From positions 169,390,559-169,454,558 of the forward strand of contig CAXKWD010000002.1 of the NCBI GenBank assembly GCA_964059195.1: DNA of 64,000 nucleotides, given 5' to 3'. A model generated the notes under the pieces. The model saw only the letters and a list, made by a program, of their open reading frames with translations, was not told the DNA's origin and ran no database searches. Origin of the DNA: Ectobius pallidus. Its lineage: Eukaryota > Arthropoda > Insecta > Blattodea > Ectobiidae. This document shows positions 27,401 to 40,149 of this stretch, piece by piece (within the stretch, counting starts at the first letter, position 1; the number at the start of each line of letters is the position of its first letter). Made by a program: the position numbers and the translations under genes.

Positions 27401-30400
27401 CACAACTACATATGTTTCTCTTAAAATTCTCAGCCGAACTATCGACTATAGGCCTATGACTCTCCACTTTTTTAGCTAGGGTGCTAACTTCTTTCAACAT
27501 CTCCCCTACTTTCTGTGCTAATACATTTTCAAAATGCACTACCTTGTCATTTATTTCTGAGATTTTATCTTCTACCTCTACTTTCACCTTGTTCACCTGA
27601 ACCTCCATATTCTCTATTACGCTTGATTCTGATTTCTGTAATTTGCCTTCTACAAGTTTAATCTCATTAAATACTATTTCTTCATATTTCATACCTTGAG
27701 ATTCTATTTTCTCATCAACAATTATCATTTTAGCCTCTATTTCAGACTTAATTTCCCCTTGACTTTCCCAGATTTCTTGTCTTATGGCCCTCTCACTCAT
27801 CATCATTTCCCTACAAAATTCCTCTCTAATTTGGTTACATAAGTTGGATTGAACCTCCCTTATTTCAATGAGTTCCTTTTCAATCCTATCTATATTCTGT
27901 CTATTTTCTTGGCTCGATCGTTCTATCTTATCTCCTAGTTTCTCTATCTTTTCCCCGGTATTTTTCTCTAGTTCCTTCATACTTTCCCTAGAATTTTTCT
28001 CTTGTTCCTTTATACTTTCCCTAGTTTCATTAATACTTTCCCTAGTTTCATTGATACTTTCCCTAGTTTCCTTACTCGATTTTTCTAACCCCTTAATACT
28101 TTCCCTAGTATCGTTACTTGATTTTTCTAGTTCCTTCATCATAGCTTCATTAGATTCCCTCATCATAGCTATCAAATATGCAATTGAATTCGCATCTACA
28201 GTTTGATTTGTTTCCTTAGGCCTATATTCAATTACACTATCATCATCAGTCTGCTGACTTTCCGCTACATTTTTCACCTGACTCTCCTTAACTGCATGAA
28301 CTATAGTATTTTCATTAGCTGCGATGCTACCCTCATTATTCTCCCCTATTTCACTATTTATTTCCCCATTAGTGGGCATTTCCTGCCCCTCTCCAAAACC
28401 ATAGTTTTCTGATTTAATCTGTCTCTTTTCGTTCCTAGTTCGCATACATAACTTTGCTACAAAAATGTAAATTGCCTGTACCACTTGGGTAAATAGTATA
28501 ATTCTGATAATAGCTGCCACACTATCTGCCATAATCCTTCTCACAATTTTCTCCCTACTGAGCACGTCGTGCCCCTCTCCAATTATTATAGTACTCATCT
28601 TGCTAAAACACTTGTCGTTTTCCAGCCACATACGTAAATTATAAGGGTACTGATACACTCTTACGATCTACCTTACCTTTGGTTAAGAAGTTCAACATAT
28701 AATGCATAACATGTATAATTATACCCTTGCACAATAAATATTCGATATGCCTGAGTTCTTTTAATTTGAAAAAGATTTTATTTTACTTGAATTTATTCTT
28801 TAATTTACTTAGTGAGTTTCAGTTTAATTTTACTTTGATCTTAAATTGCAAACTTTTAAAAAAAATATTATTTGATGTCAGGCTTACTAATTTATTTAAT
28901 TAATATTTACTGTTTCTTAAATTATTGATAATAAAATTGTTTACTTTACTGAAACTCTATGTATATTTAAGTTCTTATCTGTTGGTGATTTTTGATGTTT
29001 TCTGCGGCGGTCTCCGGAACTGATGTACCACGATCTTGAATTCCAGCGGTGCCTTTACGGGTGACGTTCTAGAAATTCTGCGGTGTCTTCCTTCCGTTTT
29101 GGGATGATTTTTGAAGTTGGTGATCCTTGATGTCCAGCTTCACTCGTGCCCCACGTTGGGCGCCATGTACAGCGGTTCGGTGGAAATGATGGTTGCCTGG
29201 GCGCCACAGTATAATGCATATACTGAATATTTCTGATTTGTTGAACCCGCCTCCGGTCTGCCAGTCGATCGTTGAGCACTTCCCTCTAGCTTCAGGGTAG
29301 GAAGCGAAGAACACCTTAATATTATTGCTTGAATAATAATGCAGTTTCTTTGAACACTGAAGGAATATTCTGTTTATTCAAAACGTTGGAAATACAAGTC
29401 CAGTCATTGACAATAATTACAAAATTTGTTTGTGAATAATTAATATTGTTGCAAGTTCTCGGTAGATCGTTACTAGTGATACAATTGCTGCCGTATATGA
29501 TTTTGACTAATCGCGATTGAAAGTAAGAATCCTTCTAAGTCGATTAATTCCACAGCTAAAATTTTATAAGTCCAATTAATTCTGTGGGCACGCGGCCTCA
29601 AAGATAAGTAGAGTGATTGATGTAGGCACGCGGCCTCGACGCAGAGTGATTTTGACTGTTCTAGGCACGGGGCCTTGAAGTAGAGTCCTGTTGACTGCTC
29701 TAGGCACGGGGCCTTGAAGTAGAGTTGAATATGACTGTTATAGGCGCGGGGCCTTGAAGTAGAGTCGAATATGACTGTTATAGGCGCGGGGCCTTGAAGT
29801 AGAGTCGAATATGACTGTTATAGGCGCGGGGCCTTGAAGTAGAGTGATTTTACAGTGCCACGTTAGGCCTAAGGAAAACATTCTTGGACCAACATTTATC
29901 CCTACTCTTCTTAATTATTATTCGTGAATCCCGGCACGTGGTACTATAGACCAGTTCTTATTGGCAAATCTCCCGACCAATAATAATATGTTAGTTTCCC
30001 ACGGAAATCAATTGGATTTTCCCTTATTCTCAAAACCCACAACTTAGCGTCTCGGATTTCTAAGAAGGTTCGGACAGCGTGTTGTATCAGTAGCAACATC
30101 AGAAGCTAGGCTTAAACACAATAGCCGACTTCTTAGAATTACTTAAGTGGATCAGTACCCTCTGTGATAAGATCTTGGGAGATTCCCGATACATTGTACC
30201 TGAGTACTGCATTGCCTTATCTCGCACCCGCTAGGTCTGCTAGGGAAATTCCCAGCTTCTCCGTCTATTCACTGCAATCTCATTTTAATAGTTATTTAAA
30301 ATGATGTTGTTAAACTTTTTACCTTTGCCTTCTTTCTAGTTAATGATATTTATAATGAATGTTCCGTCTTTTCACGGTCATTTTAAGACCAAACACGGGC

Positions 30401-33400
30401 TATGAGATTTTATGATTTTAGTTTGAATAAATTTGGGCAATTAATCTGTCATTTATTATACTTAATTTGGTTATCTTGTTTATTTCTTTTTACCGAAGTA
30501 TCTGAACTGCAATATACCTTTATTTTCATTATGATTAGGAAAATGATGATGATGATGATGATGATGATTATTATTATTATTATTATTAATATTATTGTTA
30601 ATTTTGATAATCAATACTCTTTATGGCAATGGCAGAAGATCCAGGAACTGAGCTTCTGTTCTAATCTAAGGATAATTGGAAGATTATGCAGATATTACTG
30701 AACCGTTCTGTTCTTTGTTTTTAATTTTCAACTAATCCAAAATCTAGTGCACAATAAATATATAGCTTCCAATGAGAGGAAAAAAAACCGAAAAAAAAAC
30801 TAAAGGGTATGTACGAAATCAGATATTGCAAAGGAGCTATGATATAAACCTCTGTTCTGCGATATGCAATTATATTCTTGGATTTCACTAGTTCGTCCTT
30901 GATTTGATGATTTTAGTCTTGTGTATCAGGTGCTTAGCCAAACAGAACTTAACAAGGGAACTGTACGGGTTGTCAGGTCGAAACCTATCCTCAAATTTTG
31001 CATATCGATAGGTCATCATTGCAGATAGATGCCAAAATTAGCTGCTCATATGAACTTTCAGTGGGTGAAAATTAATTGAATATCTAGTGAATTCGAAATA
31101 TTGAGTAGCCTCACACAGCTGTTGGCAGGAAGGGGTTGGGTCCTCTACCTAGCTCGTGCGCTGGTGCGTCAGTTGTGTGACAGTATTGCATAGCAGTGAT
31201 CCCGCTCTCTCCCTGTCCTATGAAAGCAGATAATATTAAAATAATGAATAATACCCCTCCTCTGATACACATGTTTGTATTCCAGTAGGTCTTGTGAAGT
31301 AACTAGTACCTGTTTAACTGTTTAGGATTAGCTAAGTGAATCTCGTGTGCTGTTGACATCAGTTCATTTTTTTTTTTTTTTTTTTTTTTTTACTTTGGCC
31401 TATAATGACAGATACAATTATTTTGGTCATGATTGAGGATAAGTTGATTGAAGCATTGGTAGGCCTATTGTGATTCACAGTGCATGGGAAATATATCCAA
31501 ATATCATGCAAATTGAGTGGCCACACTTATAACACCTCAACACACTAAGAATCATAAGCAACCCCTCAGTGTCTATAGAGATTATATAGTTTTATAATGC
31601 GGAAATGATAATAAATAATAATAAATAAATTTAATTGTCGTTAGGCCATTACAGCAATAGACAAAGTCTAATACAAATCTAAAAATAGAATTAATATAAA
31701 ACTACAACTAAATTACTAAGTTCTAAGTTACAAATAACACATATTTTAAGCTAAATTACACTATTACAATTGAAGTATTCATCCAAGGTATAAAAAGGGT
31801 TACAAACTAACCAATTATGTAATTTGTTTCTAAATACAATGATATGAGTATGTTGAGTAGATACAGATTGTTTATTAAACAGTTTATGTCCTTTGATTTC
31901 ATGACTATTCAGAGATTTGGATAATCGTTGGAACGGAATGTATATATGACTACTAGATCTAGTATCGTGGGAGTGAATATTATTTCTATACTGTAACTCT
32001 GACTGTCTATTCTTTATAAGAAATGATTATCTAAAAGTTATCTAGTTAGACACATTCAATGAGTAACAAGGTAGTTCCTCCCCTCTCTATCGCACAGCCC
32101 GCTATCATGTGAACCCAGCATGCAGGCTACTATCTTGCAGGTTACTCAAGTGAACTCTACAAATGTCCACCATTGATTCCTTATGGAACATAACAAAAAC
32201 GTTTTCACCCACTAAAAGTTCATACGAGCAGCTAATATTTTGCAAGGGTCCATCTATAATTATGATCTATCGATATACAAAATTTGAGGATAAGTTTCGA
32301 CATGACAACGTGTATGGTTCCCTTGTTAAACAAATTCATTCTTCACGGATCCAGTCAGTTTTTCTTTTTTCTTAGGATACCATTTGTGCCTTTGTTTCCT
32401 TTTCAGAGAGTGAACATAAAGAAATATGAAGATAAGTGCATTGGGCTATTGCAGATTTGTCCTGATGCTGTTAATTATCCAATGCCACCATTGAAGTTCA
32501 CTCCATTTTTGGTAAGGACTGGAATAGTTTGCTCATGCTTGCATGCAAGATTTTACAACATTAGAACCAATCTAATCTAGTGTGTAGGCCTACCTTTATC
32601 AAATGAGCTGTCTGCATATTAGAGATTTAGCCAATAATACAAATAGAAAAATGATTAGGTATAATTCACATAATGTTTATTGGAATAAAATGTGTGCAAT
32701 AAGCTTAAAGTCACAATAGGTAAAGATTCATTAGAGCAGGTTAGCCACATTGTAAAATAAATCATTTTACTTTAATATTGTCATTTATTGTAATTTCATC
32801 ATTTATTTTAATATGGCCTTATTATCATTTTTTACCATTTACAGTACTTTAAATTATTAAACTGTCACTGCCTTTCAGTTTACCGTAAAGCGATTTTGTT
32901 ATTTACTTTTGTTATCTGTTTAATGTTATCTTCTACGGTACTTTAATATTATCAATTATTTTAAATTTGTTTTATTTTTACTTATTTTAATAATCTTCCT
33001 CAACTTGTGAAGTTGCCTTATGACAAAGAATCTAATATAATACTTGTGCTTATGTTTCCATCCAATGCCAAGACTGTATTCAATTGTGAAATTAATTGAA
33101 CATGGCCTATTAACTGAAGATGGCCTTGCTTGGTTGCATTCATTTGTTTACAACATGCTGAGATCTGTTTTTTTCTTGCTTTCTTTTATTTTTTCCACCA
33201 CCGTCTCAAGAATTACACTGCCTGTCCTTTATGGCTAATTTTGCGTACGCGGCGACACCTTGCTGCAATAGCCTATACATTACCGTACATTGCTTCTATG
33301 CTCTGTGTTACCCTCTGAAGTATAAACTCGGAAACTGAAATATGCTGGAATTTCATGCTATCTGGGTGTGAACTGTGTCGCCTCTACTGGAGAAATTAGG

Positions 33401-34234
33401 CAATTTAACAATACTCTGAACTCCATGTTAAAATTAAGCATAGGACAGGCAGTGTAATTCTCGAGATGGCGGTGATTTCTTCAGACGTGGACAGAAAGGA
33501 ATTATGAATTTCATGCCTAAATGGAAAAACATTGAATGATTAGGATGAAAATCACTATGATAATCACTATCACTAAGGGGGTTTTTGGGCTAAGAAAGTT
33601 GAATCTGAGGTAGATTTTTTTCCCTGCTGTGCATTCTTTAATTGTGAAATGCACCTCAAAGACGAGTATTTAGCCTTTTAATTATCATTATTTTATAACA
33701 AATTTCCAAAAGAGATTAAAAAATTTACTAACAAACCAAAAGAAATGAAATTATTGATTAAGAAATATTTAAATGCACACAGCTTCTACTCTGTTGATGA
33801 CTTTATGACAAATAATATGTTAATAGGTTAATCTATATATATAAAAATGAATGTATGTGTGTGTGTGTGTGTCCTTTATGCATTACTACACCATTCATCC
33901 GATCGCCATGAAACTTTGGGAAGTTGTTGAGTACATTCCCGGGAAGGTTTCTGGCATATTATATTTTTAATTTTTGCTTTCGTTCGTGAGTTATGAGTGA
34001 AAAACGGGCAGAAAACGTGTATTTTTTGCGTTTTCGAAGCATTTGTTTTCAGTAATACATTTCAATGTCAAATCAATTACAGTAGGCTTTGGCTATACCT
34101 TGGACATAAAACCTTCGCGATCGCTTGAATTTTGTAAACCAACGCTGGTCGATTCATTTGTTTATAATGTCAAGGCACGCAGACATATGAAATTTTCAAC
34201 CTACACCGAAGAGGATTATTATTATTATTATTAT

Positions 34235-34269
<35 letters not shown>

Positions 34270-37200
34270 TAGGCCTAAATATGGTCAAACGTTGTTCGAT
34301 ATGGGCGAAACTCACTATACGGGGGTTTTCTAGGCCAAGGACCTCGAATCTGAGGTCGCTTTTACCAGGCGACGCTATCTAATCGTGGTATGTAATTCAT
34401 GTGATTTAGGTGTTAATAAATATAATGATTTAACTATTATGCTCTTAATTGTTAATTTTTGAAATAATTATCGCGTGCGAAGCCGCGGGCACACGCTAGT
34501 AGTTTATAAATGTAATTCTGTTTAATGCTTTGACAAGTTCCACATCCTGTGGTTATTTATGGGATCTATGGAATGCTTTCTTACTTTACTTTTACTTTAC
34601 ATTACTTTAATTGTTTATGTGTGATTTTGGTAAAATTCATGAATCTGTGGTATGTTATGTTCGTTTCATTTCGAATCTATAGGCCCATATGGCAGTACAA
34701 GAATAGTTTTATTCATTTAATTACTTATATTTATAACATAAAACAATATCATTCAGAATTTTGTAATTAAGATCATGCAATTTATGAAAAAATGATGTCA
34801 GTGTTAATAAATATAATGTATTAATTAGTTTTATGTTAATTATTTAAATAAAACATCTAGCGGTTGAGTAAATTATCGTTGCTGACGCCACAAGCACCTG
34901 CTAGTAATACATATAATACATAATAATATTTCCATTTTTTTTTTTAGTCTATTAGTACAATATTTTTTTAACTTTAAAAATTGAGAACGGAAAGAATAGC
35001 ATAAAGATTGCATGCATGCTACTGGGTAGAATATAAAGAGGATCTCAATATATGTATAGACGGTTTTAATGATTCTAGAGCTATATTTGTCATTTACTTT
35101 GGGCAAATCTATGTAATTTAAATTATCTTAAAGTGTTTTGTTATCTACTTTAATTAGTTGAATAAAAACACTTTCTTTAACGCACTTTATTTTACCTTAG
35201 TAAACTTCTGGACGGCCGTTTCGCAGGTGGTGTTCCTGCATCATCAGCAGAGTGCCAACAGTTGGCACTCTGCTGATGATGCAGGAACACCACCTGCGAA
35301 ACGGCTGTCCAGAAGTTTACTAAGGTAAAATAAAGTGCGTTAAAGAAAGTGTTTTTATTCAACTATTTGTTACACAACGCTAAAGTCGGACACAAGAATG
35401 AACTACTTTAATTTTTGTATTTTAATTAATTTTGTCATTTACTTAATTTTCTTACTTTAATTTAGATAAGTTTATGTTCTCTCTTGATGAAGCCAGTATC
35501 ATGTAACATGATCTTCAGGTGAATAAAGATAGGCCGGCCTATTTACTTAATTAGTTACAGTTTAAAGAAAATCGTTAGAGCTGTTTATGAGAAAATCATG
35601 AAAAATTGAATTTTCTTCATGTAGCCTTCAGAGTGATAAAAGAGCAAATTTTTGTGTCACATCCCCAGATGATATCATTCTAGTCAAATATAAAATTTCA
35701 TTTGGATACAATTTTTCATTCTCAAATTACAGAAGAAAGCAGTAAGAATTGTTTTTGGTGCTGACTGTAGAGCCCAATGTAAACCCATTTTATCAGGGAT
35801 TTTTAGTTTACCTGCTATTTATATTTATATGCTAAATCTTGTCTGGTGTTTGTTAAACGAAACTGTATGAATCTTAAAACTCATTCTGCAGTGCATACAT
35901 ATAATACCAGAAACTGTGATAACATTGTACCAGATCATTGCATGTTCTCATCAACTGAAAATAGTTTTATGTTTATGTCAGTTAAGATTTTTAATTCTTT
36001 ACCAACTGAAACCAGAAATTTGGATTTTAAACCTTTTAAAGGCTTAGTATCAAAGAAACTAAAACAAATTTGCATTTACAGGATTGATGTGAATTTTGAT
36101 CATGCCAAAGATTTTAAATCTTAATATATGGTATTCTCTTACTGACAACGCTATAGGCCTACATGTATTTCATGTCAAAGCAATGAATGATGTAAATATT
36201 GTGTTTCAATTTAGGCTTATGAAAATTTTTTTCTCAGCACACATATATGGAATTACATATTTGGGTATTCATATTGTCGATTAAGCTGAAGATTTTTCTG
36301 CATTTACATTCAAGTTACTGTATTTGTTCGTAAATATTTTTTAATTTTCTGTAACTATTTGTTAAATTTTGAACCATCTCTTTTCTGCTATTTCCTTCTA
36401 TTTTGTGATTGTATATTTACTTGTCTAATATCATCTTGTATGATCAATAGCCATATGTAGGGTTGCCACCTTTTGGTAAGGCTAAGGCGGGACAATTATC
36501 GAATATATGCATATCGCCGATCTTCATACCTAAATTTGTACATGGAACAATTTATTAATAAGAAAAAGATGATATATTCGTTACAAAGCCAAAACTGAAT
36601 AGGCTATGTAACAGTAACAAGAAGTATGTAAGAAAAGCCTAGCAAAATAATAAAAAAATATATAATACGTCCCTCTTAGGCATAATTCGGGACGCTGAAA
36701 ATGTTCTTAAAATGCGGGATGTCCCGCCAAATTCGGGACAGGTGGCAACGCTAGCCATATGGCATTGGCCTTGGAGTCACGAAGCACAACTGGTATGTCT
36801 CGCGCTCGAGTGAAAACAGGCATGGCTCCAGCTTTCAGGTGCATCTTCACTGGCAGGCCTGAAACCTTTCCAGGGATGTTGCTGAAAACATCCTGGTAGC
36901 AAGCGAGAATGTCATCCAACTGTCTTTTTTGCTGAACAGAAAGAGGCTGTTCAGCAGAGAGCTTGTGGATCGGGTCAGGTTTTGCAAAGTGGTGGTCAAA
37001 GTTGATCTCTTGCACAAACTCTGATATCCATTCTCGGCCAAGTAGCACCTTGACTTTGTCATCGATCATGTAAATGTTGAGGTTCCTGGTCCTGGCCTCA
37101 GTGGTTACATTTACTGACGTCTTGCCGATGCAGTTAATGTGATGACCAGTGTAACTGACGAAGTTCCGATCATTTTCCTGTAGCATCAAGCCTGGTTTGA

Positions 37201-40118
37201 TCAAGAAGACCTTTGATTTGCTAATAGTCAAGCAGGGGCACCGGTGTCGAGTTCCATTCTGACAGTGGTTCCCTCTATGTTGACATCAATCAGTGGCTTT
37301 GACTGGGACTGGACTGCTCTGATAACCTCAAAGTTGTTCAGGTACTGCACTTTGTCGATGTCCTCTGCCGGTTGCTCTTTTTTTGGTTACGTGATTTGTC
37401 CTCCGTTTTGTTGAGGACCGACAAACCTTGCTGATGTGACCTTTCTTGCCACAGGCAATCCGAGTTCCAGAACCGGCACTGGCTGCGAGGGTGGACTTTG
37501 CCCCAGCTTGCGCATGTTGACTGGTTTTCCTTGGAAGTGGCCTGGTGATTACTTTGCTGACTCCTTGATTGGTTTGAGGACCCTTGTTGACGATGTGCAG
37601 ATATGCTATGTGGGTGCCGTTGATTGTTGCTCTTCCATGATGGCAGCTTCTCATAGCCTAACCATTGGTTGACTCGATTTTGACAGCTGCGGTCTTAACC
37701 TCGTCAGCAATGTTGTGAGTGGCTTCGAGTGTGTAGGCTATTTCGTTCACAGTGGTAAATTCGTCACACATTTCCCTTGATTCCAATGCGAGCATCTGCT
37801 CGATTAGCATTCGTTCTAGAAATGTTCCATACTCACAGTAGGTTGTTCCTTTGCGCAGTCTCAGGGTCTCCAGGACTCACAAGGATCTTCAAGGCCTCAT
37901 TGAGTTCTGTCCCCATGTAGACATATGCGTAGTGTGCATGCAGATCCTCAGGGACTTTACTCAGTTTGAGCACCCAGGTGAACAGTCGGAAATTGTGGTC
38001 CCATCGGCAGAGCGATATGGCTGGATGGTGAACTGCGGTGGGCGGGGCTGTGTGGGTGACACTGATTCTGTTGCGGACTGGTGAAGTGCGGCAGCGATCA
38101 CACTAGAAAGTTGCTTGAGTAATGTCGGTGTTATGTCAGCCATGATGAAGAAGAGTCGGGAACAGATTCACTGTCCATGCTTGGCAATGAACTCAGTTCG
38201 GTGCTTGTGGTTGCGGTGAAGTCGGAATCCTGTTTGTGATGCACTCTCACTTCACTGGTAGTCATTGTTATTTATCGATCCGGCTTCTGACACCACTGTT
38301 GTGTCGTGGGTTTATTGATAAATAACAACACACACTGGCTGGATTAAAGTACCATTTATTGATTGCACTTTGACACTACATGAGCTCCGGTCGTTCTTGT
38401 ACTTACATTAGGACGTCAGCTGCAGTAAAATCTCGCTGCTGGGATCCAATACACAATATTTTATATGTTTTATAACATACCAGTACTATATTGCAACCAA
38501 ATGTATCATGTGCATGGGTGCCTGGTGTGTGTGTGATTTGGGAGGGAAGTCTTATTTTGATGTTTTCCCATATTGAAGGTATCCTATATATTTTTTCAAA
38601 ATGTCCTATACTTTTTAATTTTAAGGTGGGAACTCTGTCTCAATTACTGCAGGATGGACTCCATTAAAAATCTATAGAACCCTCCCTGGCAAGAAGTCTG
38701 TAGGAATACTAATTGACACCGAGGACCTATTTTAAAAGATTACCTTCCTAATCTACTGAGAACAGAACATACCTATCAGTTTGGGCTTTTTAGCCACACT
38801 AGTTGTGTTTAATAGTGCTGGCGGCTTCAGTTTTCCTGCTAGCTGTTTTGGAGCATTTGGAATTGAGAACACCATCAGTACAGCAGGTTTAATTAATGAG
38901 TTCTTATGGAAATTCATAAACTGGCTGTTTTCAATGTGTTCCAAGCATAGACAGCAATTTTCACTAAAAAATTTTACATCTTTTGTTAGTAGGGCTTCTC
39001 ATCGACTATTAATGAATGACCCATTTTTTAGACTTGAAATCATTATAACAGAATGAAAGATAAAAATATAAGATTAAAGTATGTTTAAACATAACCACAC
39101 CAGAACACATGTCAAAAGGAAGCCAGTAGAGCTATAATAAATATTACGTATTTTTGTTCTTACCTTTCTAGATCTTTTTAGGAAAATGACGAAATGCAAT
39201 TCAAGATTTCTTCCTTTATTACTACTGCAATTTACAGCAGAACATTTTAAGTCCTTTCGAAAGGTACGCTTGTTCTAATAAATACAACACTCCTATTTAT
39301 TTACTTACTTCCCACAGTAGTTACTGTAGCGTTAGTTTATGGCCACTATGATTGGTAAGTGTATGCATGTGCAAGTTCGTCTGGCAGAAAAACAGACTCA
39401 TTTCTGTATTAATATGTATACTGTGGTAATACACTAAATATAAACTCATAATAGACTTTGCATAGGCTCAAAATTATGCCAATTTATTCTATTCAGCCAC
39501 GCTTTGAATCTTCTTGGTGATCTATCTCAATTTTGAAACTTATGAACACTTATTCCTAAATCTACATTTAGGCATTTCCATCAGACTGGCATGCAAACTC
39601 ATGCATACAATAATGAGACACAAGTTGCTTGGCCATACAAAATTCTATTATTGCAGTGAATGGCAGTGGGCAGCTAGGGATCTGTGATGTCATTCCATTG
39701 GAAGCCACATCAGGTATTCTTTGAATATGCAAGAATGAAGCCTCATAGAAAAATGAGATTTCCACTGCTATATTTTACCAAACAAAATATTCTGAGAGTC
39801 ATTTGATTTCAAGTTAACAGGGCCTTTAAGTAAATGTTGTACATTTTCCACACCTTATGAAATGTTAGACAAACTTAACCACTTGAGTGGTAGTACATTT
39901 AAACTGGGGTGTTTCTTCCACAGTGAGACATTCAAATTTTCACAAGTGCTCAGAGGTTGAAAACATGACTTCTCTTTTAAACATCTAAAGTTTATTAACT
40001 TTATGGTATAATTGATTGAAAGAAGAATTGTGATGAAGTTCATTTCTTTGTTTCATCTATTAAATCTGAAAATGTATTTCAATGCAAAGTGATGTATTAT
40101 ATTTCCAGTTTACAAGGT

Positions 40119-40149
<31 letters not shown>

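Larger units (their letters stand above)
24024..30516 (-). mobile_element. Gag-only LTR retrotransposon, complete with two 1349-bp LTRs
   Basis: Direct repeats 24024-25372 and 29168-30516 have equal length and looked identical in every stretch compared, so the insertion is probably recent. On the minus strand the order is 5' LTR (right), primer-binding site, 490-nt leader, one 829-residue Gag frame, an 800-nt non-coding stretch with tandem repeats, 3' LTR (left). There is no protease, reverse transcriptase or integrase anywhere inside, so it must borrow enzymes from a relative (inference). If the LTRs are trimmed by one base at each end, the flanks show a 4-bp duplication ACCT (left ...ATTACCT, right ACCTTTATT), which suits Gypsy-type integration. 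Confidence 0.86.
30953..32325. mobile_element. Element with TTAA target duplication and about 65-bp inverted ends
   Basis: Left end CAAGGGAACTGTACGGGTTG continues GTCGAAACCTATCCTCAAATTT; the right end is its inverted copy. TTAA flanks both ends (30949-30952, 32326-32329), as in piggyBac or Kolobok insertions. No transposase seen. A CR1-type copy is inserted at 31610-32019. A second copy frames 55.1-58.3 kb. Confidence 0.75.
35155..35365. repeat. Near-perfect 105-bp palindrome carrying two hammerhead ribozyme cores
   Basis: Arms 35155-35259 and 35261-35365 are inverted copies around a single A. Only one difference was seen in the core (GGCCGTCC versus GGCTGTCC). Each arm contains a hammerhead ribozyme consensus, one per strand. 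The flanking TAAAATAAAGTGCGTTAAAG resembles Penelope-like terminal sequences (inference). Confidence 0.85.

Noticed and set aside
27868..28206. Ser/Leu-rich plus-strand frame
   Set aside because: Antisense shadow of the repetitive coiled coil of Gag.
26169..28658. 829-residue coiled-coil protein as a host gene
   Set aside because: It lies between two LTRs, on the strand defined by the primer site, and contains a gag capsid region, so it belongs to the retroelement.
34880..34910. Second Helitron 3' end
   Set aside because: It ends CTGCTAGT but lacks the GC-rich hairpin and there is no matching 5' end.
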